In this document: positions 31,827-32,929 of the stretch, one piece after another
Position numbering within the stretch: the first letter of the stretch is position 1
Layout: every line of letters begins with the position of its first letter
NCBI GenBank assembly: GCA_015657645.1
Contig: JACDQK010000157.1
Location: forward strand, 1 to 32,929
DNA: 32,929 nucleotides
Direction: 5' to 3'
DNA from: Novosphingobium sp.
GTDB lineage: Bacteria > Pseudomonadota > Alphaproteobacteria > Sphingomonadales > Sphingomonadaceae
The notes under the pieces: generated by a model
Database searches by the model: none
The model's input: the letters and a program-made list of their open reading frames with translations, nothing else
Told to the model about the DNA's origin: nothing
Program-made: the position numbers and the translations under genes

Positions 31827-32929
31827 TTACTCCGTCGCCGCCAGGCGGACCCGGTCGCGCTCAACCCGGCTCGAGGCAAGCAGGGCAAAAAGGCCAGCCA
31901 GGAAACCGGCCGGCACGACGATGCTGATTGCCACTTGCAGTGATCGTGCATCGTCACCCAGGGCCTGGCTGATCGCACCGGTTGCCCAGGGGCCGACAAA
32001 ATAGCCCAGCAGGGTGATGAAGGCGATGAACAAGGCGGTGGCACTGGCACGGTAGCGGGCGGGCAGCATGTGTTGCAGCCCCGCGTAAAGCCCGACTGAC
32101 CAGCCTCCGCCAAGCAAGCCACACGGGATCGCCACCAGCATCGCCGTTTCGAAGCTGGGCGCCCATACTGCGAGCAGAACCAACGCCGTGGCACAGAGCA
32201 AGGCCAGCCCGGAAAGCCTCACCGGCCAGACCCTACCGCGCTGCGAGAGCTTGTCTGACAAGGCTCCGAAAGCCAGCATGCCGCACAGCCCGGCTAGCCC
32301 AAAGTTCACCGCAAACGCGGTCTTGATCGTAACGGGGTCGAGAGTGAAGCTGCGCGCAAAGAGTTCAGGGCCCCAATAGCCGAAGGTTACGCCAGACAAG
32401 GTGCCGAAACCGAACCCGAGCGCCATCAGGACGTAGCCGGGACTGCGCAGCAGCAGACCGACCAGGCGGACGAACGGGATTGCGGCAATTGTCGTGCCAT
32501 CGGCCGCAAGAGTGCGAGGTGGTTCACGGACCAGAAACAGCGCCAATGCGCCAAGGAATACGCCAGGCAGGCCGACCAGAAAGAAGGTCATGCGCCAGCC
32601 ATACTCGACGGCAAGGGCCGGCCCGCCAGCCTGGCCCGCAATCTGCCCGATGTAGGTGGCGAGACCGAGGATCGCAAATGCCAGTCCTCGCCTTTCGGTC
32701 TTGAAATAGTCGGTCAGCAAAGAATAGGCCGGAGCAACGAATGCGGCTTCGCCGACGCCAACGCCGATCCGGGCCAGGCCCAAAGAGATTGGCCCTGTCG
32801 CGAGGCCCGTTGCAGCGGTCGCCAGGCTCCACAGGACGCAGCCTGCTGCAATAACCTTGATCCGCGAACCCTTGTCCGCCAGGCGTGCAAAGGGCACGCC
32901 CATCACCACATAAAGCACCACGAAGGCCG
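31827..32929 (-). CDS. MFS transporter, Spinster-like (partial, N-terminus outside window)
   Basis: The minus-strand frame is open from the right edge to a TAA at 31827, about 367 residues, so the first helix and the true start are missing. The visible part begins in transmembrane helix 2, followed by the MFS loop motif Gly-Val-Pro-Phe-Ala-Arg-Leu-Ala-Asp-Lys, and continues through about ten more helices. Arg-Ile-Gly-Val-Gly-Val-Gly-Glu-Ala-Ala in helix 4 is typical of Spinster-type carriers common in sphingomonad catabolic clusters. It is the first visible gene of a minus-strand unit with the SnoaL-like protein and probably the Lrp pair. Import of the cluster's substrate across the inner membrane, after the TonB-dependent receptor, is the simple inference. 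Confidence 0.9.
   Translation of the reverse strand, partial: AFVVLYVVMGVPFARLADKGSRIKVIAAGCVLWSLATAATGLATGPISLGLARIGVGVGEAAFVAPAYSLLTDYFKTERRGLAFAILGLATYIGQIAGQAGGPALAVEYGWRMTFFLVGLPGVFLGALALFLVREPPRTLAADGTTIAAIPFVRLVGLLLRSPGYVLMALGFGFGTLSGVTFGYWGPELFARSFTLDPVTIKTAFAVNFGLAGLCGMLAFGALSDKLSQRGRVWPVRLSGLALLCATALVLLAVWAPSFETAMLVAIPCGLLGGGWSVGLYAGLQHMLPARYRASATALFIAFITLLGYFVGPWATGAISQALGDDARSLQVAISIVVPAGFLAGLFALLASSRVERDRVRLAATE

Noticed and set aside
1..32929. tRNA, rRNA, CRISPR arrays, transposases, phage genes or integrase attachment sites
   Set aside because: None was recognised; repeats seen are short, isolated inverted repeats, and all long frames belong to metabolic, transport or regulatory families.

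Overview
The window looks like chromosome of a sphingomonad (Sphingomonadaceae, for example Novosphingobium, Sphingobium or Sphingopyxis). This is inferred from high GC, a large TonB-dependent receptor starting a catabolic region, several Rieske and Old Yellow Enzyme (OYE) type oxidoreductases, and the gene families present. No rRNA, tRNA, CRISPR array, IS element or phage gene was seen.

Region A (1-5280) is an exopolysaccharide locus. On the minus strand are a Wza-like outer-membrane export lipoprotein and a Wzz/Wzc-like chain-length protein that runs off the left edge. On the plus strand are galU (UDP-glucose synthesis) and an NtrC-type sigma-54 response regulator. The divergent wza/galU interval holds a perfect -24/-12 sigma-54 promoter facing wza and a good one facing galU, so the regulator probably controls both arms.

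Region B (5466-12903) is a minus-strand operon with tightly packed or overlapping ends: AtuA-like protein, COQ4-like protein, class II aldolase-like protein, Baeyer-Villiger-type monooxygenase, SDR and HSL-type esterase. A divergent Crp/Fnr-type regulator sits at its head. Ketone to ester (monooxygenase), ester to alcohol and acid (esterase) and alcohol/ketone exchange (SDR) form a sensible ring- or side-chain-opening set for a cyclic or terpenoid compound. The AtuA-like and COQ4-like roles are open.

Region C (13142-17395) has a GMC oxidoreductase divergent from an exported metallo-beta-lactamase-type alkylsulfatase, followed by a small winged-helix regulator.

Region D (17580-32929) is a second, larger catabolic cluster. 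It holds a TonB-dependent receptor, an Fe-S/FMN/FAD ene-reductase of the 2,4-dienoyl-CoA reductase type, and a four-gene operon: extradiol dioxygenase, HsaA-type flavin monooxygenase and two KshA-like Rieske oxygenases. Beyond it are an OYE, an SDR, a third Rieske oxygenase, two Lrp/AsnC regulators, a SnoaL/NTF2 protein with a dehydratase-like Tyr/Asp/His set, and a Spinster-type MFS transporter cut by the right edge. The combination 9-alpha-hydroxylase-like + HsaA-like + HsaC-like + SnoaL dehydratase-like recalls steroid or bile-salt ring degradation in sphingomonads, but the substrate is inferred. A 9-bp element (TTTGCGTAA or a close variant, either orientation) recurs at four promoters of this region, usually 3-4 bases after a TTGAC-like -35.

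Caution on the sequence: six loci (wza, galU, aldolase, alkylsulfatase, the first-listed KshA-like gene and the Lrp pair) are each restored to a normal family sequence by adding back single G/C bases, eight in all. This points to consensus under-calling rather than eight independent mutations. Coordinates for those genes span the repaired reading frame.
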